From Trichoplax sp. H2 (lineage: Eukaryota > Placozoa > Uniplacotomia > Trichoplacea), in assembly GCA_003344405.1 (NCBI GenBank), contig NOWV01000032.1, positions 522,971 to 586,970 of the forward strand: DNA of 64,000 nt, in the 5' to 3' direction. The notes under the pieces are model-generated. The model searched no databases. It was not told the origin of the DNA and saw only the letters and a program-made list of their open reading frames with translations. Within the stretch, counting starts at the first letter, position 1. Each line of letters opens with the position of its first letter. Positions 11,836-23,268 of this stretch are shown here, one piece after another. The position numbers were made by a program, and so were the translations under genes.

Positions 11836-14289
11836 GTAGAAAATGAAATGAACACGATTTCACTCGCATCGGTCTATCTGAAGCTATTAATTGGTACCAT
11901 TGTTAAAATCATTATTGCAATTATTATAACCAAAGGCATAGTTACCCATCATTTATTTGCTAACAACGACTTTGTATAACCTAGTCCCACAACAATGTAA
12001 ACAATGATCAATGCTATAATGAATACGGTAATTATTCCAATTTATGCATCTAATTTTTACCTTTATTCCAGAAGTAACACTAACAAAGTTTTCATAAGCT
12101 GTGATTGTTCGTAGCAAAAGTTTTAGAAATTAAGCGGATAGGAATAAAATTTTGTAGAAAAAACGATGCCTTTATGACGCAATACGTGCATATATATAGA
12201 TATACCTATTCTGTATACATACTGTATAATATACTATGTATATAGCACGTAGATAGAATGTTACTCAGTGCATGTTGCTGTAAATCTACTGATCCTACTT
12301 TTGAGCAGATTTCGAGTTACTTAAATAGCTATATTTTAAATGCACTACCACTTTCGCATTTCTATAATACATAGTATTTATTGGCGTTATGAGAAATACT
12401 GGATATTATAATCGTTCCGCATAAATTGATAAATGTCACGATAATTGAAGACATTTACATATAATACAAATTAAACAATGCCCTCAGCAACGACTAAAAT
12501 AAACTTTTGCATATTTTCATGCTTGACGATCTGTAAAGCAAAAATTAAGGGTAATATTGAGCTGATCATGTTAGTTGGTAGTACTAGTACACGTTATTTT
12601 CTCACGTGAGTTTTACCTGGAAGCTCCTGTCTTGTACCAATAGCACAAATCGCACTTAGTTCACTTAATTATCACAGTGCGTTAATTTTTTATCACCACG
12701 TTAAAATAAGCAAATTGTGAATATTAAGTAAGCGGCTATTAACAAGTTTATTGTAAATGTATTTCATATCTCAGAATACTTTACACCTATGATGTTGCAA
12801 TTCTAATTATATGGAACACACAGCGAGGCTACAAATTTTTTAATGGTTTATCTTTACTTCTCAATTATCACGCATGTAGGACTGAATAATTTCCGTAACG
12901 AGAGCTTGAATCGACAGAAATTTTCTAAATAAGATTAAAAAGCATGAGGTCTCCATAGCTAGCAAACACCGTTCGATATGCTGTAACGAGATAAATTACT
13001 GTACATAATACTGGGTTTCGAATTTAACTTACTGAGGTAGTCCTCAAAAAAATTCTTCGTGAGAACGTACCTTAAGAGACTCATCGTTAAGCGTGGAATC
13101 AATTCAAGAATGGATCGAAAACTTTATACTATGTACCGTATACAGTATGATACCTTATTCTTTAGTACTGTAAATCACAAGACTTAGGTATACAGTACGC
13201 TGCTCGGTATGATATCATATCAGTTTGTAACATTTTGAACTTATAATAAATTATGAAATCATCAGCTTCTGAGGCCTAACGGCTTTAAGCGTAGCCTACA
13301 AATGAATTTGAATTGCAACGGTAGGAAAAGAGTATCAAGTTGATTCGAAAATGGTGTTAGTGACTCACAATCAGTAAGGCTACCCTAAATAGAATTTAAT
13401 GAGATCTGGAAGATAACTTATTTACTCCTCTATCTCCGTCTCCAGGTAGCGATCAGTTTCCTTCTAAATTTGCGGTCGATTCTTCACGAGTTCATGCACA
13501 CGTAATTACGTCACGTGCACATTGTGACGGTAAATCTAGACGTGTGAAATAGACGTCTACTGTTTATTCTTTTCACCAATCGCCCGCACTGTAGAAATGT
13601 ATTAAGTTAATAGATGTAAAGTAATTTACATCTTTAATTATTCTACTTAAATACACCAGTGAATTAGCTAGTCAATGCGATATTTCCTAATATAATATGT
13701 ATCAAATACCGCGTGAGCAAGTTAGATTCATAGTGCTATTCCTTCAGCTACCCGCTGGTAAAGACTTCAGACGAATTTAGCACTTTTTGTAGCAGAGTTT
13801 TCGCCTAACGGTGCTATGATTTGAACTTTCTCAAACTGTAAAATCGCACATGTACATTGTACAGTACAGTATATCACAACAAATAGTACATGCATACACG
13901 GATCCGTTTTGTATGTATGATAGTGCAATTTAATTTTCAAATAAAATACTCGTAAATTTATTATTACTATCTATAAATCGGACTTCCGCCATCGTAATGA
14001 TTCCCCAGCAACTGATAGACTACTGCCATCGAAACTTATAGTGGTTCATCACAATGTTATTAATTAGCAATACTTAGTAACGTATTGTATACAGTCTACT
14101 ATCAGTGAAGAACTGTAGTAATACACAGTATTATGATTCGTGGAGTTAAGATATAGCTCAATAGGTTAGAGAGAAGATTTAAGAGTATTGTCGATACTTA
14201 AGAGACACTCGGTTAAGAAATACTGTACTGTATTTAGAACTGAGTAATCCAGACAGATCGTGCAGTATTAATAATAATTAATTAGATTA

Positions 14290-14350
14290 CACTCATTACA
14301 GTACAGTAGATTATACAGTATATCATACTGTACTGTACAGTACTGTATAA
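14290..14350. repeat. Palindromic repeat cluster 2a
   Basis: This is a short run of ACAGTACAGTA and TACTGTACTGTACAGTACTG words of the same type as at 7071. It lies 1.5 kb upstream of RALGPS. Confidence 0.75.
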
Positions 14351-14629
14351 TAACCGATGGGATCGACTAGTAAGACTGTATTTCGACACAGTAGTAGCAG
14401 AAGCTTGAAGGGAAATTCTCTTAAATTTATACTGTATGGTGCAGTATATAACTGAAGCTGCATAGCTGTAAGTTGGAGTCGGATTTAGGGGACTAAATTT
14501 ACTTCGGATTCGGAGTGGATAAGAAGGAAGTTGCAAAACACTGTTGTATAGTGTATAACTCCTCTACTTTACGTCCACACGAAACAGCAAAGATATAAAA
14601 ATACAAAATACGGTAAATATTACAAGAGT

Positions 14630-14830
14630 AAAAGAGGCCCGGTCAATGACCGGGTGTTGAGCGTTATTAGTTGCGTAAAAATGTTTCGCAGAGTGCGAGA
14701 CTGTAAGCGAGCTGTTGGCGTTTCCGCTAAGTAACGGGCAGATTAGCGTTCACGATGTTGTTTTAATCCCCTATCTCCTGGAGTTTCGGCTGAACGACAG
14801 ACAGTGAGCTTTGCGTTCGCGAAGTAATCG
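14630..14830. other. GC-richer island with a short hairpin
   Basis: About 200 bp stands out as richer in G, C and CpG than the flanks. It starts with a near-perfect palindrome, CCCGGTCAATGACCGGG at 14638-14654, which as RNA makes a 7-bp stem. No long open frame and no RNA family that I recognise. It could be a promoter or 5' UTR island of RALGPS or an unidentified non-coding RNA. Confidence 0.45.
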
Positions 14831-14959
14831 TATTCTTTTCTGACCACGCGTTTCCGTATTCTCCGACTTGATAGATGGATACAATAATTAATTAATTAAT
14901 TGATGATATATTAGATTTAGGCTCTACTAGTGAAGACCGTAAATAATGACGTACTGTAT

Positions 14960-15490
14960 GCACGGTTACAGTACAGTACAGTACCCGTGAACTGGACACA
15001 TACTGTACAGTACAGTATAGCGTAAGGATATGTACATTGTACAGTACACCCAGTCATTTCCTATGTGACATATCCAACAATGTAGCTGAAATAGCTCTAC
15101 AGTATACCTTCATTATATATATATACAGTATAACACTTGTCCAGACAAATTGGCCAAGTTTTAAGGAAATAAAACTACAGTACTAACTGCACAGTAAGTA
15201 AAATTGAAATCGTGATTGCGTCACGTCGGAAAAGCACAAAATAAACGGTTGTGAATGTACAGTACAGTACAGTAAATCAAAGCGGTCTTTGTACTGTACA
15301 TTGTATACAGTATACTGTACTGTACAATGTACTGTAGGCCGGGCCACGGTAATACAGTACAGTACTGTAAGGTTAAATACTGAACTGTACTGTACAGTAC
15401 ACCACTACAGCACAGTATAGTACAGCAATAATATACAGTACTGTATAATTAATTAAACAAATTTACTGTGCTGTACAGTACAATATCTGC
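14960..15490. repeat. Palindromic repeat cluster 2b
   Basis: Dispersed groups of TACTGTACAGTA-type words fill about 530 bp ending roughly 300 bp before the RALGPS start codon, so they may overlap its promoter. Confidence 0.8.
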
Positions 15491-15800
15491 CATTTTCAAA
15501 CATGAATGAATAATAATAATTACTACAGAACTAATGTTAGATCGATTTATCAAAATTGCCTTGGTATTTTCCTTGCTGCGGTATACTGTATCTCTCTTGA
15601 TAGATGTTTAGCTCAATAAATTACAGTAATTGATATTCTACAATATCGTAAGAACACCTATACTTGCAGTTCTATGTCCGATAGTATTATTCTTGTTGTA
15701 CTTTAGTTATACTTTAGTTAAGTGCTAGTGTTTCCGACAATCGAAATTTGTAATGTAACGAGTTTGCAATGCCTTTGTAAACTTCTTTACTCCTCTTAAA

Positions 15801-18800
15801 ATGGCACGAAAACTCCGATACAAGCAATCTTTACCATTTGTTCTTCAAGATAGAAAGGTAGAAGACAATCCTTCGGAGCTTGACAACAGCGTACGTAATT
15901 ACTTAAATCATTTAAGTAATTTCGACTCTACCGTATGTATGTAGCATCAAAATAATGACTCGTATATTGGCATATATAGTTTTTGCATAGGAAAGATTGA
16001 TTTACCGTTAATGAATATTTTACATAATACTTGTAAATTCAAGCTTGATGTAAAATAATACATTAATCAATTATAATTTGGTGTATAACTTCCAGTATCA
16101 TACTACTAGTAGTATTTTAGGTACATACTGTACAAAGCTTTAATATGTACGGTATATACAAATATCTCGAAAGCGGATAGCATTCTATGGAATGCTTCAC
16201 TACTTAAGAGTATAAATGACTAAAAGCCAGTAAGGTTGCGTTCGGTCAAGAATGCAATAAACAGTATCTTTAGAATACTGACCTACCTTAGATATAGTAT
16301 CAATTTATGTACAGTATGCTAAACTTTAAGTAAATGTAAATATAAACTTCGTAGGACAGTACAGTATAGCAAAATTGCAAATTTTACGGTCTCTAAAGCC
16401 ATATAAGGGTACCGCACGTTATCCATTCATTTAGATTATTCACAAATCTGCAAGTACAACACAAAAATATTAACGAAGGATACTACAATAGACAAGTGAT
16501 TTCATATATTATCATGTCATGGTCTAACATACGCTGCTGTATCTTTTATATTCTCTCACTTCTTCTACAGCTATAGTACATCTTCACATAGTATTTTAAA
16601 AATTTTGTGTTTAGGAGTACACACGTAACATTATATTAAATATAACGATAAATGTCTATTAATTTCTAGCTCTTGAAAAGCAAATATGATGGAATAGCAT
16701 ACGATTCAGTCGTTTTCGATATCCTCATGGAATCGCCCGAAAGACTTGCGGTATATTCGATCGTTGGCTAGATTAAATGTTTAAAAAAATAAAGCGTGCA
16801 CGCTTGTACTTTATTGCGAAATGTGCATATTCTTGATCTACATTCTGTACAAATAAGTTGCACATTCGTGTTACAGTATCTGGTGCACACTCTTATCTAA
16901 TCCGATTTTCTCAGTAAATGAATATTTGTTGGAATTTGTCATTGTACTTATGAAATACGTACGGTGTATATACGTATGACTTACAGGCACAAATAACTTT
17001 ACTCGATATTGGGACATTTAAACTAATTCTGCCAGAAGTAAGTAAATGCTCGGGTGCAATATTTTGCCGTTATACATCGTTTTATTTCTATATTATACGT
17101 AACAGATTCAGCCCAGATATATAACTTCATGCCGATACTAATTAATAATTAATGAAAATGTGTGTGACCAGGAATTGCTAGGTTGTGCATGGACGAAAAG
17201 AGATAAGAAACTATATGCTCCTCACGTTACTGCCATGACGCAACGATTTAATTCGGTAATTTCAACATTGAGAAAATTTTCTCAGATTTGATGGGATGTT
17301 AAATCTTTTTACTCCTCACGGATCATTCTGGATTGCCATCTTTTAAACAAATACTTGGCGACTTCATCGTAAGATATCTCGAAGATTGCTCACCTGATGA
17401 TTTATTTCATTCTAGACATGCTTTTGGGTTCAAAACGAAATTCTTAGCAAGAAGAAAGCCAGGATTCGAGCTGAAGTTATCTGCTGGTTTACCAAACTTG
17501 CTAAGGTTTATATACATAAATACGATCCGTAGTGCTGTGTCCATATTCTGAAATAGTGTATACTGCAGTACAAGATGTTACTTTCCTAGAATTTAATACT
17601 ATTATTTACAGTAATGGCATTGTCAGTAATTTTAATATTTAATTAATTATATACGTTATCACAGAAACTCTTTGAATTAAATAATTTGCACGCATTAAAA
17701 GCAGTAGTTTCCGGATTGCAAAGCGCTCCTATCTATCGACTGCATAGGACATGGACGGTACAATATATAGCACATATTGTGGATTGATTGTGATTGTTCG
17801 ATAAAAGAAATCTGACTATAATACATATATGTACATATATATTAGTTTATAACAAGGAAAGATAGAAGTGCTCTAGACAAACTGCTGGAATTATTAGCTG
17901 AACATCGGAATAAGTAAAGTCATTTTATTACTCGTATTATGCTATAGTTTATACTGTACATAAGAATTTATGAGTACTGATTAAAGCTTTATATGTATTT
18001 ATAGTGAAAAATTGCGAGAATACATGAAAAATCTTCGAAACCCGGCGATTCCGTATCTTGGTGATACACATATTCTTATATACTGTATTGAGTATCTTAC
18101 TGCTCAGTTTATAAATTGTACTGTATTATACAGTATATATTTATGCATGAATATGAGTACTATTAGATTTGATACTGATACAATATAATCAATTTGCTCT
18201 TCAGTATACTGCAGATCAAGCTGTTACTAGCGCTTCATAGTATATAACCAAACCATAACGTGCACTTGATGAACTGAAATTTAATCTTATCAATTTGAAC
18301 CATAGGGTTGTATTTAACTGATCTGATGTTTATTTACGCTGCATACAACAAACCTGCTAACGAGCTGGGAGAATCGGACAAGATATCCACGAAGGTTGGT
18401 TTTCATATAGTCGGATTGGTTGAGTCTTCGTGTAGTAGTAGCTCTGAAATTGCAAGATTGCTATGTATATTCTTTCACAAACGGTTTTAATCGATGTTAT
18501 ACCTAGATAAATAATATCATTAGGATCATCGCTTCATACCAAGATTCTAATTATGGTTCGTATATACATGTAAACTACAAAATAAGTACTTCTGCGTAAC
18601 GCCTGTTAAGATTTGTATATGCAGATCTTATTTAAATTGACTATTTTAAGTATACGATTTTCGCGGTTTTTATTTAGATACCATAGAAACCGTACCATAC
18701 ATACAAGAATACTTGAAGTCGTTTAAATACATAGAAGAACTTCAGAACTTCTTGGAAGCGGAATACTACAGGTACTGTACTGTACACATTCTAGTATATC

Positions 18801-20615
18801 ATACGATCGATGCGGTATATTGCAGCGATGTGATCTCTATAAATACACGATAGATTGCTCTTTACTCTTGTTTCTCATCATTGCATGTCACGGATAGCAT
18901 AAGTTTATTGTACTGTATCTGCACTCCCTCCCTCCCCCCCTGTTAACACAACATTAAAAACGTTCAATGATAGTATACGCAGGTACATATATAATGATCG
19001 TATTTTAAGATCTGATTAGTAAATTTGTATGTATGTAGAATATTAATAATCATTAGAATCGTTTACTAGGTAATAACAAAAATTATCGTATGCGTTCTAT
19101 GATGTATACTTTACTTTATTAAAACTGCTAATGCATATCTTTTACGAAATTTATATTGTGAACATCAAGTCTTCACAGTATATAGGTTACATTTCCGTAT
19201 GATATATCAGTTTTATTTATTACCAGGAAATCTTTAGATCTTGAACCCGAACAGATCGAATCAGTCTCTGGCATCAATTGTGAAGGTTCGTCTCTGGTTA
19301 ATTATATCAGCTGGTTTACGGTCGTGTAAAAAGCGCGATCTTTCTTATAGTTTCCTTAAAATTTAATTTAACTCAACAGCATCCCACCCTGGTCTCCAGG
19401 AAAATAAATTAGACTCAGAAGAGATGCGTGAAAAGGATACGACAATGTTAGAATATGTCTTTTTCTGTGAACACTAGCATGTACTGTATCTAAGAATAGT
19501 ATGGAAACAGATGCATAGAAACTATTCAGAATGAACAGCTGCATACAGTAAACAGTACACTATACTAATTTATGCAATCCTATTTAACAAATTGAATAGA
19601 ACTGCAAATCTCAAACATCCGCTTGACGATAGTATCCTTGCGGATCATAAACCCATAATCGGTATGAGTTTATATCCTAAAGACTTTATCAACTATAATG
19701 ATATACTGTAGAGCTAGCTATATTGGCACAAAATACTATAGTTTTAATTAAAACTTTCTCGTTTCGGAAATACAGATAGCGACAAGAGTATTAACTCTAT
19801 ACTGGCTGATAAATTGTCCTATACTAGGTAAATTTGTTATTAATCGCATTCTCTACTAGATGGTAGTGGTTTTTATTTTAATTGTTGATAGCATATAAAT
19901 TTACTTATTTAAAGTCTCCATTCGGCTTGTGATGCGCAAATTGTTTCTCCTTGGATGAATTTTTCAATGCAAGGCTGTTTACGGAAAATGACGTATCTTA
20001 AGCGTGGACAAAAGCTGCGAGTACGTTCTGTTAATAATTAGATTACCTTGAATTTATTTCTGTTCGTGTGTTGATACCGTAAGTAATAAATATAATGAAT
20101 AGGTTACCCGCTGGAAAACTTATTGGGTTGCTCTTCTGTGGACAAAACTTTATTTTTATGAACGCAAATTTAATCGTTCAGGCAATGAGCGATCAGCTGT
20201 AAGTTAAATTTTGTGTAAAGAATTTTTACAATCTCCCATGTTTTAAAGAATTTTTATCTTTTGATATTTATACGAAGTTTAAAAGTGAGTTTTGCAAGTG
20301 TTATGACATATCTGGGTGGCTAATGGTACTAGGCGATTATCATAGTCCACACATGATATATTTATGTAATATTGAAGAAGGTACTTACGAAATTACGAAA
20401 TACTGTTAACGAGTTTTCACTGAAATAGTATTCTTCTCTTCAGAGCTACATAGGCCTACAGATTTACAGTCTATTGAATGCTTCTACCATTAATAGGTAA
20501 TAAATATAAGTTAGATGCGAAAACGGCTGAAAATTCTTCTATATGGCTTAGATTTTTGCTTGACGCTTCTACTAAGCAAAATTTTAAGAACGTGCAGGTA
20601 CAGCTAAACGATTAA
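15801..20615 (+). CDS. RALGPS: Ral guanine nucleotide exchange factor with RasGEF and PH domains
   Basis: RALGPS proteins load GTP on Ral through a CDC25-type RasGEF domain and reach membranes through a C-terminal PH domain. Nineteen exons sum to 1509 nt, 502 residues: 15801-15890, 16670-16750, 16987-17037, 17172-17255, 17416-17505, 17665-17757, 17846-17913, 18005-18060, 18306-18394, 18507-18555, 18678-18771, 19227-19285, 19380-19446, 19600-19661, 19776-19827, 19915-20020, 20103-20198, 20278-20380, 20497-20615. RasGEF (about residues 35-315) shows [93 protein letters not shown] and [21 protein letters not shown] linker has HPLDDSIL as in vertebrate members. The PH domain has [35 protein letters not shown] and [11 protein letters not shown] see no PxxP SH3-binding stretch in the linker. 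The last two exons recur beyond an assembly gap. Confidence 0.95.
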
Positions 20616-21012
20616 AAAAAATACGTTAGGAATTTTGAATTTGGAGATTTAAGAAGATATTTTGTTACAAAATAAAACACGGATAACTGCTTCAATTTTA
20701 CTGAAAATCTTTCCTATAAATAGCTAGTGTGTCAAATTTATTACTAGGGACTATACAGATAATTCCAAATAATAATCATAAGAGTTATCCTACTTATTTT
20801 AGTGCTATCGATAAAAGGGTTGTATTTATAGTCACGTTACCGTAGACTTCGATAGTTAATGGTCTATATTGCCTTCCTAGTTTACCTTTTTATTTTGACA
20901 GTAATTCAGTATCGAACGAATTACTGTTAGACTAATAAGAAAGTTTTCGTTACGTAATGTGTACCTGTAAATAATTATAAATGATTGTATTTTCGCGCGC
21001 TATAGCTCATCA
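20236..21012 (+). repeat. Direct copy 1 of the segment flanking the first assembly gap
   Basis: This segment spans the last two RALGPS exons and the 3' flank. It recurs almost unchanged at 21033-21910. Small indels separate the copies, for example a short deletion after TTAACGAG and a base change in CTGTTAACGAG/CTATTAACGAG. Confidence 0.9.
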
Positions 21013-21032
21013 NNNNNNNNNNNNNNNNNNNN
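21013..21032. other. Assembly gap of 20 N
   Basis: A run of 20 N is placed exactly between two near-identical direct copies (20236-21012 and 21033-21910). Confidence 0.99.
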
Positions 21033-21910
21033 CCATGTTTTAAAGAATTTTTATCTTTTGATATTTATACGAAGTTTAAAAGTGAGTTTTGCAAGTGTTA
21101 TGACATATCTGGGTGGCTAATGGTACTAGGCGATTATCATAGTCCACACATGATATATTTATGTAATATTGAAGAAGGTACTTACGAAATTACGAAATAC
21201 TATTAACGAGTGAAATAGTATTCTTCTCTTCAGAGCTACATAGGCCTACAGATTTACAGTCTATTGAATACTTCTACCATTAATAGGTAATAAATATAAG
21301 TTAGATGCGAAAACGGCTGAAAATTCTTCTATATGGCTTAGATTTTTGCTTGACGCTTCTACTAAGCAAAATTTTAAGAACGTGCAGGTACAGCTAAACG
21401 ATTAAAAAAAATACGTTAGGAATTTTGAATTTGGAGATTTAAGAAGATATTTTGTTACAAAATAAAACACGGATAACTGCTTCAATTTTACTGAAAATCT
21501 TTCCTATAAATAGCTAGTGTGTCAAATTTATTACTAGGACTATACAGATAATTCCAAATAATAATCATAAGAGTTATCCTACTTATTTTAGTGCTATCGA
21601 TAAAAGGGTTGTATTTATAGTCACGTTACCGTAGACTTCGATAGTCGAAAATTCCATTTCCAACGTTTTAAAACTGTATTTACAAATTCTAGGCCATTTT
21701 GGTTTAAAAAAATGATTAAATACCTATAATTTGTTCCTTTTTACTTTCTATCGTTAATCGTCTATATTGCCTTCCTAGTTTACCTTTTTATTTTGACAGT
21801 AATTCAGTATCGAACGAATTACGGTTAGACTAATAAAAAAGTTTTCGTTACGTAATGTGTACCTGTAAATAATTATAAATGATTGTATTTTCGCGCGCTA
21901 TAGCTCATCA
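21033..21910 (+). pseudogene. Second copy of the RALGPS 3' end (likely unmerged haplotype)
   Basis: This repeats 20236-21012 directly after the gap, including both PH-domain exons (about 21074-21176 and the last exon from about 21284). An insertion of about 108 bp at 21646-21753 is absent from copy 1. Identity is very high in exons, introns and flank alike. That favours two haplotypes of one locus left unmerged over an old tandem duplication. Confidence 0.8.
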
Positions 21911-22116
21911 AAAAATTTCTTTTTTTCATATGCAGTATGGTAATGTAAACGGTTATTATTTTACTGAAATCTGTTTTATTTGATGTCCAGTTTTCTGGTA
22001 ATAGCCAAACTCCTTTTCGAAATTTGAGATTGAGTTATTTAGTTTATACGCAATCAAGTCACTTACGTTAACTCTTACCTTAACTCTAGTTAAGGTAAAT
22101 GATTTGATTAGAGTAG

Positions 22117-22717
22117 ATTTTCAGGTTGCCAGAGTAAATATTTACAATTTGCAAATCACTTTGATTTAAAGATTCACGGCAATAAAAGTGCTAAGCTAAC
22201 CTTCTCTTTCCAGGGACCTAGCAATTTGATGTCGTTCGAATGATCCCTTGTGCCAGCTGCCATCGGAGTGGAAAAATAGTGTCTTCTATAAATTCGATCG
22301 AGTCTTACACTGAGACATTTCAAAGTAATGTTACAATTCAATATAAAATTTTTAAATGATTCACGGATGAAAAGTTTACCTAATCGTTCCTTTAGTGTAT
22401 GTAAAATTTTTGAGCGATTCACGGATGAAAAGTTTGTCTAATCGTTCCTTTAGCGTACAATACATATTCATTTTCTTACGGTTACGTAAGTACCTGCCGC
22501 AATATTACCATAAGTGCTTGATCAACGAGGTCGTGTAATAAAACTTGCGTAATCAATATATATGTATATATATATATATAGCATATACCAATAATCGAAA
22601 TTTTTCTTTGAACTACCGATATGTATACTGTAGAAGACTTGAAATCGCTGGGATTAATATTTATTTGTATTTATTTTATGGACTAGTGTCCGTTTATATT
22701 TCCAGAGTAATTGTACT
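22117..22717. repeat. Direct copy 1 flanking the second assembly gap
   Basis: This is repeated at 22738-23268. Copy 1 carries a tandem duplication of about 55 bp (unit beginning GATTCACGGATGAAAAGTTT, near 22357 and 22412); copy 2 has a single unit. It is non-coding; the apparent open frame on the minus strand is not preserved as a gene. Confidence 0.88.
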
Positions 22718-22737
22718 NNNNNNNNNNNNNNNNNNNN
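22718..22737. other. Assembly gap of 20 N
   Basis: A second run of 20 N, again exactly between two near-identical direct copies. Confidence 0.99.
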
Positions 22738-23268
22738 ATTTTCAGGTTGCCAGAGTAAATATTTACAATTTTCAAATCACTTTGATTTAAAGATTCACGG
22801 CAATAAAAGTGCTAAGCTAACCTTCTCTTTCCAGGGACCTAGCAATTTGATGTCGTTCGAATGATCCCTTGTGCCAGCTGCCATCGGAGTGGAAAAATAG
22901 TGTCTTCTTTAAATTAAATTCGATCGAGTCTTTTACACTGAGACATTTTAAAATTTTTGAGCGATTCACGGATGAAAAGTTTGTCTAATCGTTCCTTTTA
23001 GCATACAATACATATTCATTTTCTTACGTTACGTAAGTACCTGCCGCAATATTACCATAAGTGCTTGATCAACGAGGTCGTGTAATAAAACTTGCGCAAT
23101 CAATATATATGTATGTATATATGTATATATAGCATATACCAATAATCGAAATTTTTCTTTGACCTACCGATATGTATACTGTAGAAGACTTGAAATTGCT
23201 GGGATTAATATTTATTTGTATTTATTTTCTGGATTAGTGTCCGTTTATATTTCCAGAGTAATTGTACT
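22738..23268. repeat. Direct copy 2 flanking the second assembly gap
   Basis: Near-identical to 22117-22717 except for the missing tandem unit and scattered substitutions. It marks the start of the next contig. Confidence 0.88.

Larger units (their letters stand above)
11836..15800. other. Divergent intergenic region, netrin-like / RALGPS
   Basis: 4 kb lies between two gene starts. I looked here for a laminin N-terminal domain and found none. It contains palindromic clusters (14290-14350, 14960-15490) and a GC-richer island with a short hairpin (14630-14830). Confidence 0.5.

Noticed and set aside
11836-14700. Search for a laminin N-terminal domain of the netrin-like gene
   Set aside because: No minus-strand stretch resembled LN cysteine patterns. 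Absence by eye is not proof, so it is left as an open point in the findings.
17256-17415. RALGPS exon around the FWIA-like codons near 17325
   Set aside because: The frame stops at once, while the exon starting at 17416 gives [20 protein letters not shown] in phase.
20457-20496. Coding stretch after the acceptor near 20450 in RALGPS
   Set aside because: It would end in a stop within 17 codons; the acceptor at 20495-20496 gives EEGNKYKL, matching the PH domain.
22174-22422. Minus-strand open frame of 82 codons
   Set aside because: It lies in the haplotype-duplicated segment, is broken in the other copy by the tandem-unit difference, and shows no domain.
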